A stretch of DNA of 64,000 nucleotides from Symsagittifera roscoffensis (taxonomy: Eukaryota; Xenacoelomorpha; Acoela; Convolutidae): NCBI RefSeq assembly GCF_963678635.1, contig NC_087066.1, positions 41,377,338 to 41,441,337 of the forward strand, given 5' to 3'. Each line of letters starts with the position of its first letter. Position 1 is the first letter of the stretch. Shown piece by piece: positions 35,301 to 47,652 of the stretch. Both the position numbers and the translations under genes were made by a program. The notes below the pieces were generated by a model that worked only from the letters and a program-made list of their open reading frames with translations, was not told where the DNA came from and searched no databases.

Positions 35301-35891
35301 AAACTTTTTTCAAAAAAAATAAACTATAATAACTTATATCTGAGGTCCAAGATGGCCAATTCTGAGCTCTTTGGTGAGAACTGCGGTCAAGGCATAGCTC
35401 GTATCTAGCTCCTTTACCTCTTAATTGAATCTTCACATATTTTGTCTTTTTCTAATATATTGTTTTTAAAACAGTGGAATTGTCAAAAACACAGGTTTTC
35501 TCACTTGTTAGTCAAAAGTTCTTTCGTTTGTGATAATGATGACTAGAGATCTATTAAAATTTGAGGACTTGTGCCTCTACTAAAGCTTTAGAAAGCGCCA
35601 AATTTGGAAGCTGCCTGAAACTTTATACACTTTCAAGTAGGAAAATCTCCCTCTCCAACTTAATTTTGCAGAAGAAGCTTTTCGACCGTGAAAACAAAAA
35701 AGCAAACTTTTTAAGAGCACTTTGAACATGTTTTTCTATTTGTGGTCTTAAGTTTAATTTGGATTTTACGGCCCTTGTGAAAATACGCTTTAAGTTGAAG
35801 TTTACGGTTTATTGGTAATAAGTCAAACACCATCAAAACTAGTCGCAAGTGGGGGAGAATAGAATACAAGCCAACGTCAAATCGGTTGCAG
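32384..35891. other. AT-rich non-coding stretch, no gene seen
   Basis: Only short open frames with biased Lys/Phe/Asn composition are present. I saw no long repeats, tRNA-like sequences or splice-bounded coding islands. Confidence 0.5.
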
Positions 35892-36009
35892 CCTTGCCCG
35901 ACCGGCGCAAGGCGAGTGGAGTGCCTCTTGCATTTGGTTGGTTCTCTTCTCCTGGTTATTTCTCTGGGGTGTACTGGATTCTCCCGTGGAGCTGGATGGG
36001 GGTATTATG
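35892..36009 (+). CDS. Candidate 118-nt exon with hydrophobic segment
   Basis: This is a GC-rich island in AT-rich DNA, bounded by an acceptor-like CGGTTGCAG and a strong donor (ATTATG/GTAAGA). One frame reads ASCIWLVLFSWLFLWGVL followed by DSPVELDGGIM, which would be a membrane-spanning or signal segment. All three plus frames and one minus frame are open, so GC content alone may explain it. No partner exon is certain. Confidence 0.25.
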
Positions 36010-36189
36010 GTAAGACCAGAGAATACCCCAGGGGGTTTAGAAACTTCACTTCACTTTAACTTCTAGGAGGGTGTAAACATTTTGGATAGCAGGCTGACAT
36101 AATTATATTATTTTCCCAGTACTTTCCATAACATCTTCCGGCTATTTTTGCAGTAATTCTTTCAAATTTACCTAAAAGTTGTCAACATG

Positions 36190-36500
36190 AGTTATCTGTT
36201 TATTTCGGCTGCTCTTCGGAGCAACTAAGTCCCACGCTCGCTGCTTTTGACGCGTTTGCATTACAAATAAAACACGATTGCGCCACCGGCTTAAATATTG
36301 CATTAACAGTTGCGTTTTGTTTACAAATAGTTTCACGTTGCACTGCGCCGACTCTTTTCCCCTTCCGTCGACTTCCGCGGAAATTTGTCCAAAGTGTCGC
36401 AAAACTAAAATATTTCCTCGGCAAAGTTTGTTTGTTCGCTTGGAGGAGGAGGAGCCTCAGTTTTGCGACTCCAACGCCCCCCCCCCCCCCCACCCATTCA
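36190..36500. other. CpG-rich island ending in a poly-C tract
   Basis: The stretch contains many CpG dinucleotides (for example CACGCTCGC, GACGCGTTTG, CCGTCGACTTCCGCGG) inside an otherwise CpG-poor region, and ends in a run of 15 or more C at 36477-36491. Open frames exist on both strands but none is convincing. It could be an unmethylated regulatory island, an untranslated first exon or a transposon end. Confidence 0.4.
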
Positions 36501-36569
36501 AATAACTCCTGACTTTCAGTCTATAATGAATTAGTTTATTTACCTATCTATATTTTTGCTTCTTTTTTT

Positions 36570-36690
36570 TCAATTTCTGCGTTTACTCTGCTGCTTAGGT
36601 CTATAACTTGTGTAATATGGGTTCCTGAATCTAGGTTTTCTTACGGATGGCAGAGCAGTGAAACCAATTTCTTCAAAACCAGCGAACTCC
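36570..36690 (-). CDS. Candidate 3'-terminal exon, unidentified gene
   Basis: On the minus strand, after an acceptor (AAGATTCCCCAG), the frame reads EFAGFEEIGFTALPSVRKPR, then FRNPYYTSYRPKQQSKRRN and TGA (36570-36572). The composition looks like a basic protein C-terminus, and GC content is above background. It starts with 1 nt of a split codon. I recognise no family, and upstream exons were not found. The CpG island lies just downstream. Confidence 0.3.
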
Positions 36691-37744
36691 CTGGGGAATC
36701 TTACCGTTCCAAATCACCCCTGGCATTGAAAACGCATTGAAATTCTTGATCTGAAGAAACAAGCAGCAATTGTTTAGGGCTTCGAAACTTGACATAACAC
36801 CTTAATTATGAAATTAGAACCATAACACCATAATTATGAAGCTCTTATTGGTAAAAGAGTCTAATTTTTTGTATGTTCAGGTTTTATACGAAGAAGACAA
36901 GACAGCATCGCGCAGCCAAAAAAACATCGGCAGCAGATGAGTATGCAATTAATTCAATTGATTCACATATTTGGAGATTTGTTTCCGTGGGTTGCCCAAC
37001 CTATAACTTTTTGTAGCTACAACCCAACTGCATCAGGTTGCTGCATGAATTTGGGTCACAAAGAGAGGCCGCATATCAAAGCAACATGAAAAATCATAAA
37101 GCACTCACACCGTGGTCAACATTTCAAGAAATGAGTTAAAAAGACTGCTTGACTTTACATTAGCTACTTGATGTGCAACGTTTGATTTAGTTTTCCACAC
37201 TTAAAATTAGTTTTAGTTTTTTTTTCCATACAAAGTTAGATACCAAAAAAATCATTATTGAAATGGGTGTCAAGCCATGTTAAAGCCCTTTCAGTCCCAA
37301 TTCCAACGTTATTAAAAAATTTTCAAAAACTCCTTTCAGTGTTAAGAAAAACCGGTTTGAAATTTTTGAGTTTTAATCTATGTTCGAAGCGAGCAAAGCA
37401 AGCCAGCGCTAATGAAGTTTGTCATTTGCACTATATTACTCAAAAAAAGGGTATATTGGTATTCATAGAAGGAAAACTAGTTTTGAATAACACTTAGCGC
37501 TTCTTTGGCTCTAAAATTTTTCTATAAAATTATTGTGCAAAAAATTTGAATAAACTATTAATTTTTTTAAACATGTTTTCAAGTGATTGCTGTTCTGTTT
37601 CTGAAGACATTGTTGTCAATTATGCCAAATTCATCATTTCTGTACGCATTAGTGTAGTTCCCTCATTACATCACGCACAAAATACGACACTAAATTGCAG
37701 AAAAACAAGGAAAAAAAATTTTTTTTGTGTTATTTTATGACTAC

Positions 37745-37784
37745 TGTCGGAACATTATGTGCTACTTGCTCAGCAACCGGCTAT
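37745..37784 (-). repeat. Dispersed GTTCCGACC hairpin motif, minus orientation
   Basis: GTCGGAACATTATGTGCTAC then TTGCTCAGCAACCGGCTAT is the reverse complement of the 17551 family, close to the 58181 copy. Confidence 0.65.
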
Positions 37785-38040
37785 CCTTATTTTGTTTCCT
37801 TTTATTACACAAAAAATGTTGCAGAAATTTTTTTCAAACTCCCGCGCTTGAAGGACATTTTATACAATTAACACGTTCGTTCAAATCGGGTTGATATTAG
37901 AGTTGATTCGAATCGGAATTATTTGCAGACCTATAAACTAAAATGTAGTTACTTGGTCACACAATCATTTCAATTAAAAACACAATAATGTGATCCAAAC
38001 ATTACGCTCTATTTGTACAACAATCTTTTAAAAAAACAAG

Positions 38041-40740
38041 ACTGCTCGTATCAGGGCGAAGCCCTGAATGTTCCGACTGCCTTTTATGACTTATGGAGCA
38101 GTAATAACATTGAAAAATTAAGTGTAATGTAACAAAGTGAAACATATTTTTCTGAAATTTGAATTTTTTAAAGAAAATCATCCCCCACACGCCATTTGGA
38201 TAAAAAAGGATAGATTTCGCTCCTTGTAACAAATCAATTATGGCAAATAAGCTTCTTCCAACCAATTTGGAACGATTTCTAAGACGGATTAAATCTCCGC
38301 TTACGCGTTAGCAGCGCGAAACAAATCGCGCGTTATTTGTCCCCAATTGGCCAAAATGGCCATCTTTAAACCCCCATAGCTTTACAAGAAACGATCACAG
38401 GTAAAATTTAATTTCAAATTTGAACTCAGGGAAACAATAGCTTTCGAATAAAATTTAAAAATTCTGTTAAAAATGACTAGTTAAAAAGTCAAAATTTGTC
38501 TGAAGAAAAAAAAACACACCCCGAGCACAAATATTCCGTTACTTTCGTATAGAAAGTCGGAACAATAAATTCGATTCCAACTCATGGATAACTACTTGGT
38601 CATAATTTTCGTGTCAAAAACCTACCACTGCGCTCGGCGCTGCAATTTTTATTTTTCATGCGCTCCCATTTTGTTGTTTTTGGTTTTTATTTGCTTTCGG
38701 GATCTGTTTGAACCCACGCTCAAATCATTATTTTGCTCGGACTGTAAGCTTCTCAAAAAAAATCAAAAGGTTAGCAATTAAAGTCAAATGACACAAATCA
38801 TACGCCTGCTAAAAAGCTTAAAAAAAAAGAGGACAAGACTGCTCGTATCAGGGCGAAGCCCTGAATGTTCCGACTGCCTTTTAAGGCTTATGGAGCATTA
38901 ATAACATTGAAAAATTAAGTGTAATGCAACAAAGTGAAACATTTTTTTTCTGAAATTTGAAATTTTTTAGGAAAATTATCACCCCACACGCCATTTGGGG
39001 GAAAAATGATAGATTTGGTTCCTTGTAACAAATCAATTATGGCATATAGGCTTCTTTCAAACATTTTGGAACGATTTCTAAGATGGATTAAATCTCCGCT
39101 TACGCGTTAGTAGCGCGAAAGAAAATGGCGCGTTATTTGTCCCAAATTGGCCAAAATGGCAATCTTTAAACCCCCATAACTTTACAAAAAAAAAGATCAC
39201 GTTAAAATTTTGTTTCAAGTTTGAGCTCAGGGAAACAATACCTTTGGAATAATATAAAAAAACCCAAACGTCCAACTCATGGATAATTACTTGGTCACAT
39301 TTTTCGTGTCAAAAAGCTACCCCTGCGCTCGGCGCTGAAACTTTTGATTTTTCATGTGCTCCCATTTTGTTGTGTTTAGTTTTTATTTGCTTTCTTTTTG
39401 CGGGGATCTTTTTGAACCCACACTCAAATTACTCTTTTGCTCGGACTGTAAGCTTCTCAAAAAAGGTTAGGAATTAAAAGTCAAGGTACACAAAGCATAC
39501 GCCTGCGAAACAAAGAGGACAAAACTGCTCGTATCAGGGTGAAGCCCTGAATGTTCCGTCTGCCTTTTAAGGTTTATTGAGCAGTAATAACATAAATATC
39601 ATTAACAAATTAAATGTAATAAAACAATGACATTTTTTTTGAATTTGAAAATTTTTCTATAAAAATCATCCCCCCACGCGCCATATAAACTACCAAAGAA
39701 TAGATTTCACTTCTTGTAACAAATAATTATGGCAAATAAGCTTCTTTCAACCAATTTGGAACGATTTCTAAGATGGATTAAATCTCCGCTTACGTTTTAA
39801 TAGCGCGAAATATATCGCGCGTTAATTGTCCCAAATTGGCCAAAATGGCAATCTTTAAACCCCCATAACTTTACAAAAAAAGATCACGTTAAAATTTTGT
39901 TTCAAGTTTGAGCTCAGGGAAACAGTACCTTTGGAATAATATAAAAAAAACCGGAACGTCGGAACAATAAATTCGATTCCAACTCATGAATAATTACTTG
40001 GTCACAATTTTCGTGTCAAAAAGCTACCCCTGCGCTCGGCGCTGAAACTTTTGATTTTTCATGTGCTCCCATTTTGTTGTGTTTAGTTTTTATTTGCTTT
40101 CTTTTTGCGGGAATCTTTTTGAACCCACACTCAAATTACTCTTTTGCTCGGACTGTAAGCTTCTCAAAAAAGTCAAAAGGTTAGGAATTAAAAGTCAAGG
40201 TACACAAAGCATACGCCTGCGAAACAAAGAGGACAAAACTGCTCATATCAGGGTGAAGCCCTGAATGTTCCGTCTGCCTTTTAAGGTTTATGGAGCAGTA
40301 ATAACATAAAAATCATTAACAAATTAAATGTAATAAAACAATGACATTTTTTTTGAATTTGAAAATTTTTCTATAAAAATCATCCCCCACGCGCCATATA
40401 AACTACCAAAGAATAGATTTCACTTCTTGTAACAAATAATTATGGCAAATAAGCTTCTTTCAACCAATTTGGAACGATTTCTACGACGAATTAAATCTCT
40501 GCTTACGTTTTAATAGCGCGAAATATATCGCGCGTTAATTGTCCCAAATTGGCCAAAATGGCAATCTTTAAACCCATATAGCTTTATGAAAAATAATCAC
40601 AGTTGAAATGTCGTTTCAAATTTAGGCTCCGTCAGAAATGGCTAGTTAAAAAGTCGAAATTTGTCTGAAGAAAAAAAACCCATCCCGAGCACAAATATTC
40701 CGTTACTTTCGTATCGAAAGTCGGAACAATAACTTAAAAA
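38041..40740 (+). repeat. Array of four diverged units of about 690-800 bp
   Basis: Unit starts (ACTGCTCRTATCAGGG) are at 38041, 38838, 39524 and 40238. Each unit has in order: a CAGGGYGAAGCCCTGAATGT hairpin, a CATCCCCCACRCGCCAT block, TATGGCAAATAAGCTTCTT, GGAACGATTTCTAMGA, a GCGCGAA...TCGCGCG hairpin, CCAAATTGGCCAAAATGGC, a TTTGAACCCACRCTCAAAT block, and in some units a TACTTTCGTATCGAAAGTCGGAAC hairpin. Units 3 and 4 are most alike. No protein-coding frame is shared by all units. A lone diverged copy of the start occurs at 52095. Confidence 0.9.
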
Positions 40741-41771
40741 CACTACCAATGAATTTTTCATGCATAGGGCAGTTTATTTTAATGTATTTTGTTTTTTACA
40801 GGTTTTATTTTGAGCCCTCTGACGTTTCATCCTGCAGGCATTTTTTGCCAAAAACAAAACACGAAACAAAACTTAAGCAGGGGCACAACAGCGGTTCGCC
40901 GTGATGAGCTGTACAGCTCGTATGTTGGTCCTATCCCTCGTGGATAAATGATCTTAGAAAACTTGAACTTCAAATCCAATTTAAAAAAAAATCAAATAAA
41001 AAAACGGAGCTCGTTACATTAGCTCGTATTGTAGGTTCCGTGTCTATGTGGTTACGTACCAATAACGATTAGAATGAGCTTTTGAACTAATATTGCAAGG
41101 TAATGATAAAATTAAAGGTTTCGGTCAGTTTTTTTATGATCTTCAGTATCTTAAGCTGCAGCGTTTTGGTGTAACAATTTTGTTAAAATTCAAAATTCCG
41201 GGACACAAATATTCATATGCTAATGAAAAACTCAAAAAAGAAGAATGCTATACGAGCTGCTGAGCTTCTTACAGAGACCTGACCTTGTGCCCTTTCTTAC
41301 GGTTGACATAAATTCTTTTTATAAAATTTCTGGACCGAGTAATGACTCCTCGCTCTTCAGCATTGAGCACGGATCATTGCGGGTCTCGAACCACTAACTT
41401 TTGGCTGGAAAAGGGGAGACTTTAGTAACTTCACCACAGACAAATCTTCGGCACATTATCTGCTATAGGTATATCAAACGCAAACTCAGCATATATGATT
41501 AAGTTTAAAATTGAGATTAAACGTACTTCAAAACGCGTCAGCGATAACTTCACGGCAACTCCATGTGAAGCCACTCGAGGAGTTTGGCCCCAGAGCAATA
41601 ACTCTGTCTGATTGAGGCGCTAAAATACCGGCTAAGTTTGATTGAGACCAATTACAAGCATATTTGAAAACAAGTAAAGCGATCTCAGCGATGTTTCTCA
41701 GTGGCAACTTTCTTGTTGATTTGGTAACAAAACTGCGCCAGAGCACTTAAAAACACGCGCCCCATACGGTG
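40370..41771 (+). repeat. 1.4-kb tandem duplication, unit 1
   Basis: From TCTATAAAAATCATCCCCCA to CCCCATACGGTG this sequence is repeated directly in 41772-43174. The only difference I found is one extra A in an A run (nine here, ten at about 42385). Unit 1 overlaps the end of the fourth unit of the 700-bp array, so the duplication is younger than the array. Confidence 0.95.
41385..41455 (-). repeat. tRNA-like sequence
   Basis: The minus strand shows CTGTGGTGAAGTTACTAAAG (A-box-like) and about 30 nt later AGTGGTTCGAGACCCGC (good B box). The stems are not intact. A second identical copy lies in the duplicated unit at 42788-42858. Confidence 0.45.
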
Positions 41772-43174
41772 TCTATAAAAATCATCCCCCACGCGCCATA
41801 TAAACTACCAAAGAATAGATTTCACTTCTTGTAACAAATAATTATGGCAAATAAGCTTCTTTCAACCAATTTGGAACGATTTCTACGACGAATTAAATCT
41901 CTGCTTACGTTTTAATAGCGCGAAATATATCGCGCGTTAATTGTCCCAAATTGGCCAAAATGGCAATCTTTAAACCCATATAGCTTTATGAAAAATAATC
42001 ACAGTTGAAATGTCGTTTCAAATTTAGGCTCCGTCAGAAATGGCTAGTTAAAAAGTCGAAATTTGTCTGAAGAAAAAAAACCCATCCCGAGCACAAATAT
42101 TCCGTTACTTTCGTATCGAAAGTCGGAACAATAACTTAAAAACACTACCAATGAATTTTTCATGCATAGGGCAGTTTATTTTAATGTATTTTGTTTTTTA
42201 CAGGTTTTATTTTGAGCCCTCTGACGTTTCATCCTGCAGGCATTTTTTGCCAAAAACAAAACACGAAACAAAACTTAAGCAGGGGCACAACAGCGGTTCG
42301 CCGTGATGAGCTGTACAGCTCGTATGTTGGTCCTATCCCTCGTGGATAAATGATCTTAGAAAACTTGAACTTCAAATCCAATTTAAAAAAAAAATCAAAT
42401 AAAAAAACGGAGCTCGTTACATTAGCTCGTATTGTAGGTTCCGTGTCTATGTGGTTACGTACCAATAACGATTAGAATGAGCTTTTGAACTAATATTGCA
42501 AGGTAATGATAAAATTAAAGGTTTCGGTCAGTTTTTTTATGATCTTCAGTATCTTAAGCTGCAGCGTTTTGGTGTAACAATTTTGTTAAAATTCAAAATT
42601 CCGGGACACAAATATTCATATGCTAATGAAAAACTCAAAAAAGAAGAATGCTATACGAGCTGCTGAGCTTCTTACAGAGACCTGACCTTGTGCCCTTTCT
42701 TACGGTTGACATAAATTCTTTTTATAAAATTTCTGGACCGAGTAATGACTCCTCGCTCTTCAGCATTGAGCACGGATCATTGCGGGTCTCGAACCACTAA
42801 CTTTTGGCTGGAAAAGGGGAGACTTTAGTAACTTCACCACAGACAAATCTTCGGCACATTATCTGCTATAGGTATATCAAACGCAAACTCAGCATATATG
42901 ATTAAGTTTAAAATTGAGATTAAACGTACTTCAAAACGCGTCAGCGATAACTTCACGGCAACTCCATGTGAAGCCACTCGAGGAGTTTGGCCCCAGAGCA
43001 ATAACTCTGTCTGATTGAGGCGCTAAAATACCGGCTAAGTTTGATTGAGACCAATTACAAGCATATTTGAAAACAAGTAAAGCGATCTCAGCGATGTTTC
43101 TCAGTGGCAACTTTCTTGTTGATTTGGTAACAAAACTGCGCCAGAGCACTTAAAAACACGCGCCCCATACGGTG
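41772..43174 (+). repeat. 1.4-kb tandem duplication, unit 2
   Basis: This is the near-identical partner of 40370-41771, with an offset of 1402 bp before and 1403 bp after the one-base indel. It ends abruptly at GGTG, where unique sequence (TTATTAAGTC) begins. It is either a very recent duplication or an assembly artefact. Confidence 0.95.
42788..42858 (-). repeat. tRNA-like sequence, duplicated copy
   Basis: This is identical to 41385-41455 by virtue of the tandem duplication. Confidence 0.45.
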
Positions 43175-46100
43175 TTATTAAGTCATCAAATGCCAAATAT
43201 TTGCCATTTTTTACAAATTTTCGCAGCAAAAAACAACATGTCACTTTAAACGAATGTCGTATTTTTGTAAACGCTGTTGATTGATAATAAAGTGGTTTAT
43301 GTATTGTCGAACTCGGTGGGACGTCAAAAAATGACAGTCAAAACAAATGAAAACACCTCTGGTCAAATGGAATTGGTCAAATGGATACTTTTGACGCAGT
43401 ATTTAAAAACTTGCCATGGGGCAAAATATTGTGGTCAATGCCAGAACCAGATTTTCCTTCTTTTTTCTAAATTGTTTTCATAGATGGAGAACAGTGCTGA
43501 GATTTTTTGTGATAAACAAACCTTGATATGTTTTTTTTTAATTTGAACGAACTTTATTTGAATCCCGCACTAGAACTTCATGGTTAATAATCAATCAAAT
43601 TGGCTTTTTTGTCGGTCTCTTTAAAAATTAAAAATAATCTATATAATTGATTTAAAATGAATTATAAACTTATGTTTTGAAAGAGCATCAAATTTTTAAC
43701 CATTTCTGAGATAAAATCTAGAAAAAAACCAGCTCGATTGTTCTGCCAGACAATTTTTCCTATGCGTTGGTCAAAAACAAGTTCTTGTTTCAACCAACCG
43801 ATTAAAATTGACAAGATGTTGGTGTTGTTTTAGGTAACAATTCAACAAGCTCAAATGTTGCTCTGGTTGGTATATCAGGCATGACAATGATAAAAACATA
43901 TTCTCACATTTGATCATGTTTGGCAGACTGTAAGACATGCAACTGAAATGTTATTCTTTTCATTCGAAATTTTCATTTCATCTGTTTTTAGATAATCACT
44001 CTGAGTCATTGAAAACTTGTAAAAGCTTTTAAAAGTCAATCATTCCTAAATACTGATTAGCTTTTATCAGATGAACTAAAACCAGAATTTTCTGTATATT
44101 GTAATCAGAGAGCTCGGATATAAGTTAAACCCTCCCTTCAAAAACAAACCCAGATCCAACAATACATGAATGTATATGCCAGGAACTAAACAGCTGTTAT
44201 TTTGGTCCATTTCTTAGTTTAAAAGTCTCTTAAGAATTAATCTAATTAGAACTGAGTTTTTGTTGTCTCCTGTTCAAATTACATAAGACTTGGTCTGTCA
44301 AATTTTGACGAGTCCTTTCAAAAAGAGAGAAAATTGAGCGAGTTTAACTGATGTTAAATGGGGGCGAAAATTGGTTTGAATTAAGGAAGCATGGGCAATA
44401 TTGGGTTAAGTTAAAAATCGGGGAGACGGAATCGGGTTTTGTGATCGGAGAAGAGAGTCAGCCTGGCGACAGACACTTGAGTTGTTTTGGGTCTTAATTT
44501 GGGCGCCAGAGAAGTGTTGAATTTGTTTCTGTAGTAGGGGTAGGAAAAAGCCCGTTAATCTGGGCTCTTTTGGCAACTGTTTCCAAAATAGTGATAAACA
44601 ATACTGTTCTCTAAACCCTTTATCAACATCAAAGCCGTGTTGCGTACACACTTATAACTTATCATAACCGACCATCGGAGAGGTGTCAATAAAAGTGATT
44701 GCACAGGTAAGAGAGTTTCAGAAAATAAACAAAAGCCGATAATGAATAAATTTGCTTCATAAAAATATACTTAAGTTAATACTGCGCCTCTTTATAAACA
44801 GCTGATCGCAGGTCTTTAATCTAATCTCCGTTACCTGGTGTACGCGACTGGATCTGTTAAAATTGGGGAAAACTAACAGATCCCAGAGTAATCTAGCCGG
44901 GATCAGACACTGATCCAGAGACATGATCCCAGATTGATTGTCGGCCACTCTCTGGATCAACTTCGGATCAGCTGTTGCAACACCACCGATTTGGGGGCTA
45001 AATTTCTGTTAGAGTTACAATAACAGTACAGCTACAAATAAGTCAAGCTATAATCTCACCCAAACATCGCTCTACTCTCTCCCAACGTCAACAATCACCT
45101 CAGATTTTAGTAGAATTGAAATTGAGAATACTCAATTCTGAAGAAAGAAAAAACAAAATCAAGGAATATCGGCTCGGACCAGAAGTGCAATTTTCGATTT
45201 GTCTGGGCTACGGGTTTTTTGTAAGTCGTAGATAAAAAATGAGAAAATCCTAGACTCCGCCCCCTGCAAAAACGAAACAAAAACTTGGTTAAAAAAGTAC
45301 AAATTACATAATTTTTCTGAGAATGATGTTTTCTCATTTTTGAAGTTGATCTTTCAGTTATCTTTTTTTGACAATTTTTTTAAATCAATTACTTTTTCGA
45401 ACACTAGTACTTTTTCTGAAGCGTTAAAATACTTTGACATTTTGTTTGTCTTTTGAAACAATAACAATCTTGGCTGATTGATCTCATTGTTTTGATAATG
45501 GACTAAGTTGAGACCGTTGGGAAAATGCAGGAATTGCTCAATTACACCTGACACGAGTTTCCATGTCAAACAGTGACACTTGAACACTAGTTAATTGTAA
45601 TAACGCATTGTTTATTTTAACGGGAACATTGGATATAAATTATAATAAACAGTTATTTTCTATTCAACACAATATAAAAAGAATTCTTTAAACTGACAGT
45701 GTAGAAGATACACGTGAGATTTTTCCAGCCTATTTTCTCAATTTCCAAAAATTGACCACCCGCCAGCTTTTTTGGAGAATTTATCAGTTTATAATCAGAG
45801 TAACAGCAGGGTTTTTGATAAATTTATATCGAGCACACTTCATTTTTTTACCTAATCAAGTCTTCGATTACACGCCGCAGACCAAAATTTTCTCCAGCTG
45901 TGAGCCGATGGATAAACTCAAACCATAAGACTTCTGGAAAAATAATAGCAGAGCGTTTCTGTTAGGAATAAAATTGAGTCTAACAATGTCAATTTTTATT
46001 TTATTTTTTAGTTCACGAGAATTTTGTGACTGATCTAAGAGATTATCTGGGGGAAAAATCACAGGAAAAAAAGTATAAAAATAATTAATTTTTCACGCTG

Positions 46101-47652
46101 TGCTATTTTTCAACAACGCTTTGTTCACTCTTCTAGAATGCAAAAACTTCATTTTTAGCCGTAAATTAAGATATTTTTTACAACCATTACTACTTGTTTA
46201 GACTATGCCTTAAATCATGTTTGTTTTCGAGAGTTACCATGTTTTGACGTTTGAAAACTGATTGTTTGAGTGTTTGTTACCTGTGGCGTGACAAAATGAC
46301 AACTTTCAAGTGCAAGTTTTGGCTAATTGAGACTAAAAAGAGCAATCAACGGCTTATTAACTTGTCAAAAAATGGTAGTTGAAATTGTATAATTTAAGAA
46401 ATCTGAATTGGTATTGGAGATGTTTTATTCCACTCGAATGCTCTTTTTTGACTCAGTTATGAAAAGAAAGAACCTCTCCAGTTGTAGTGAGATCAGTCTC
46501 TAGAACTCACGTTTGCGCGGCCGCTCGTCAAAATAATGTCAAATAGTCAAATCATTCTTTCTTGCTTTTAGCGCATGATTTAGTGAACGCGCTACAAATC
46601 TAAGTGCTTACTGGAGAATAATACCAATCAGGTGATGATTTAAAGAGGCGGGGTGGACGCTCTTCATCATAAAACCGACCCCCTCACTACCCAAAGGATC
46701 CCCTTTTTTGCCTTTTATGGCTCCAATATCGGTTTCTAATTGCTGAAGAGGTTAAGTAGATTTCGCGTTTATGTTATGAGTTATTCCTGAGGTGGTTAAC
46801 TCATAGAGTTAGATCAGGTTCCAGTTAAGAGGGTGTCTGAGTTTCACAAAAAAGTTTCACAGAAAGTTGACATCTTTATCGGGTATCACTCTTTGGAAGT
46901 TTTAAAACTTGGGTGGAATTTAGGCTTTCACAGAAACATCGCTAAAAACATTTTAGATTTCAGCCTAGAATAATTGCTCGGCTAAAATTATCACGATTAA
47001 AAAACATCAAGTTTTGAAATTTCTAAAAAAGCCATCTCTAAAGAGTGATAAAAATGTCTATCTTGGAATATTAAATTCAAATTTGGCACCCTAAACGCAA
47101 TTTTGTGGTGAAAACCTTCCAAAAAGCGACGAAAACAGCATTTTTGACTGTTTTGTGATGAAAACTTTGCCAGCGACGCATAATTTTTTGTTGATAAAGC
47201 TTGTGATTTTTTGAAAACATCCGCCTTCGAAAAATTCTAAATCCGCCGCTGGTTTTCATGAACAGAAATTACTTTCAGCTTTTTCTTGTTTTTATTTTTG
47301 TAGCTATCTCTGGATGCACTTACACTGTATGAAAGACTGACTTAAACTTAAAAAGTTTGATAACAGCAAAAGTTTGATTGATATAAATTTATAAACTAAG
47401 AGATAATTAATGGCCAATACATTGACATCAGAAAATAGTACAACTCATCAGGTAATTACTCCGTGGCAGATGTGTGCAAATAAATTAAGCTCGTGCTTAT
47501 GGAAGAGCAAAATTAGAAAATGTGAAACAAAATTCTTACTGTAATGGCGAAGTGATTAAAGGAAAATAAATTAATTTGAAAATAGCACCGAATTGAGAGA
47601 ACTCAAAAGGAAAAATTAAAGAGTCAGTTAATAAATAAAATTCAGTTTAGTT
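43175..47652. other. Downstream flank of FoxG, no gene seen
   Basis: No supported coding region is present. The part at 44400-45060 is less AT-rich and contains a cluster of seven GGATC/GATCC words (44849-44972), including GGATCAGACACTGATCC. A degenerate MITE-like segment lies at 46645-47252. A minus-strand AATAAA (TTTATT on the plus strand, near 47292) could be the FoxG polyadenylation signal, implying a 3'UTR of roughly 350 nt. Confidence 0.4.
46645..47252. mobile_element. Possible degenerate MITE of the CAGGGGCGGATC family
   Basis: The left end has GAGGCGGGGTGGACGCTC and CGACCCCCTCACTACCCAAAGG. The right end has TTCTAAATCCGCCGCTG. These match the family ends, but the interior is diverged and no target duplication is evident. 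Two separate fragments are possible. Confidence 0.3.

Noticed and set aside
36881-36940. 60-nt plus-strand exon candidate (FYTKKTRQHRAAKKTSAAD)
   Set aside because: It has acceptor- and donor-like borders, but no matching partner in phase, and the peptide is low-complexity basic. Kept only as part of the island observation.
40886-40927. Functional hammerhead ribozyme
   Set aside because: The core is not met. CTGATGA is replaced by GTGATGA, GAAA by GTAT, and stem II does not abut the core. Only the three-way topology is similar, so it is reported as a weak structural observation.
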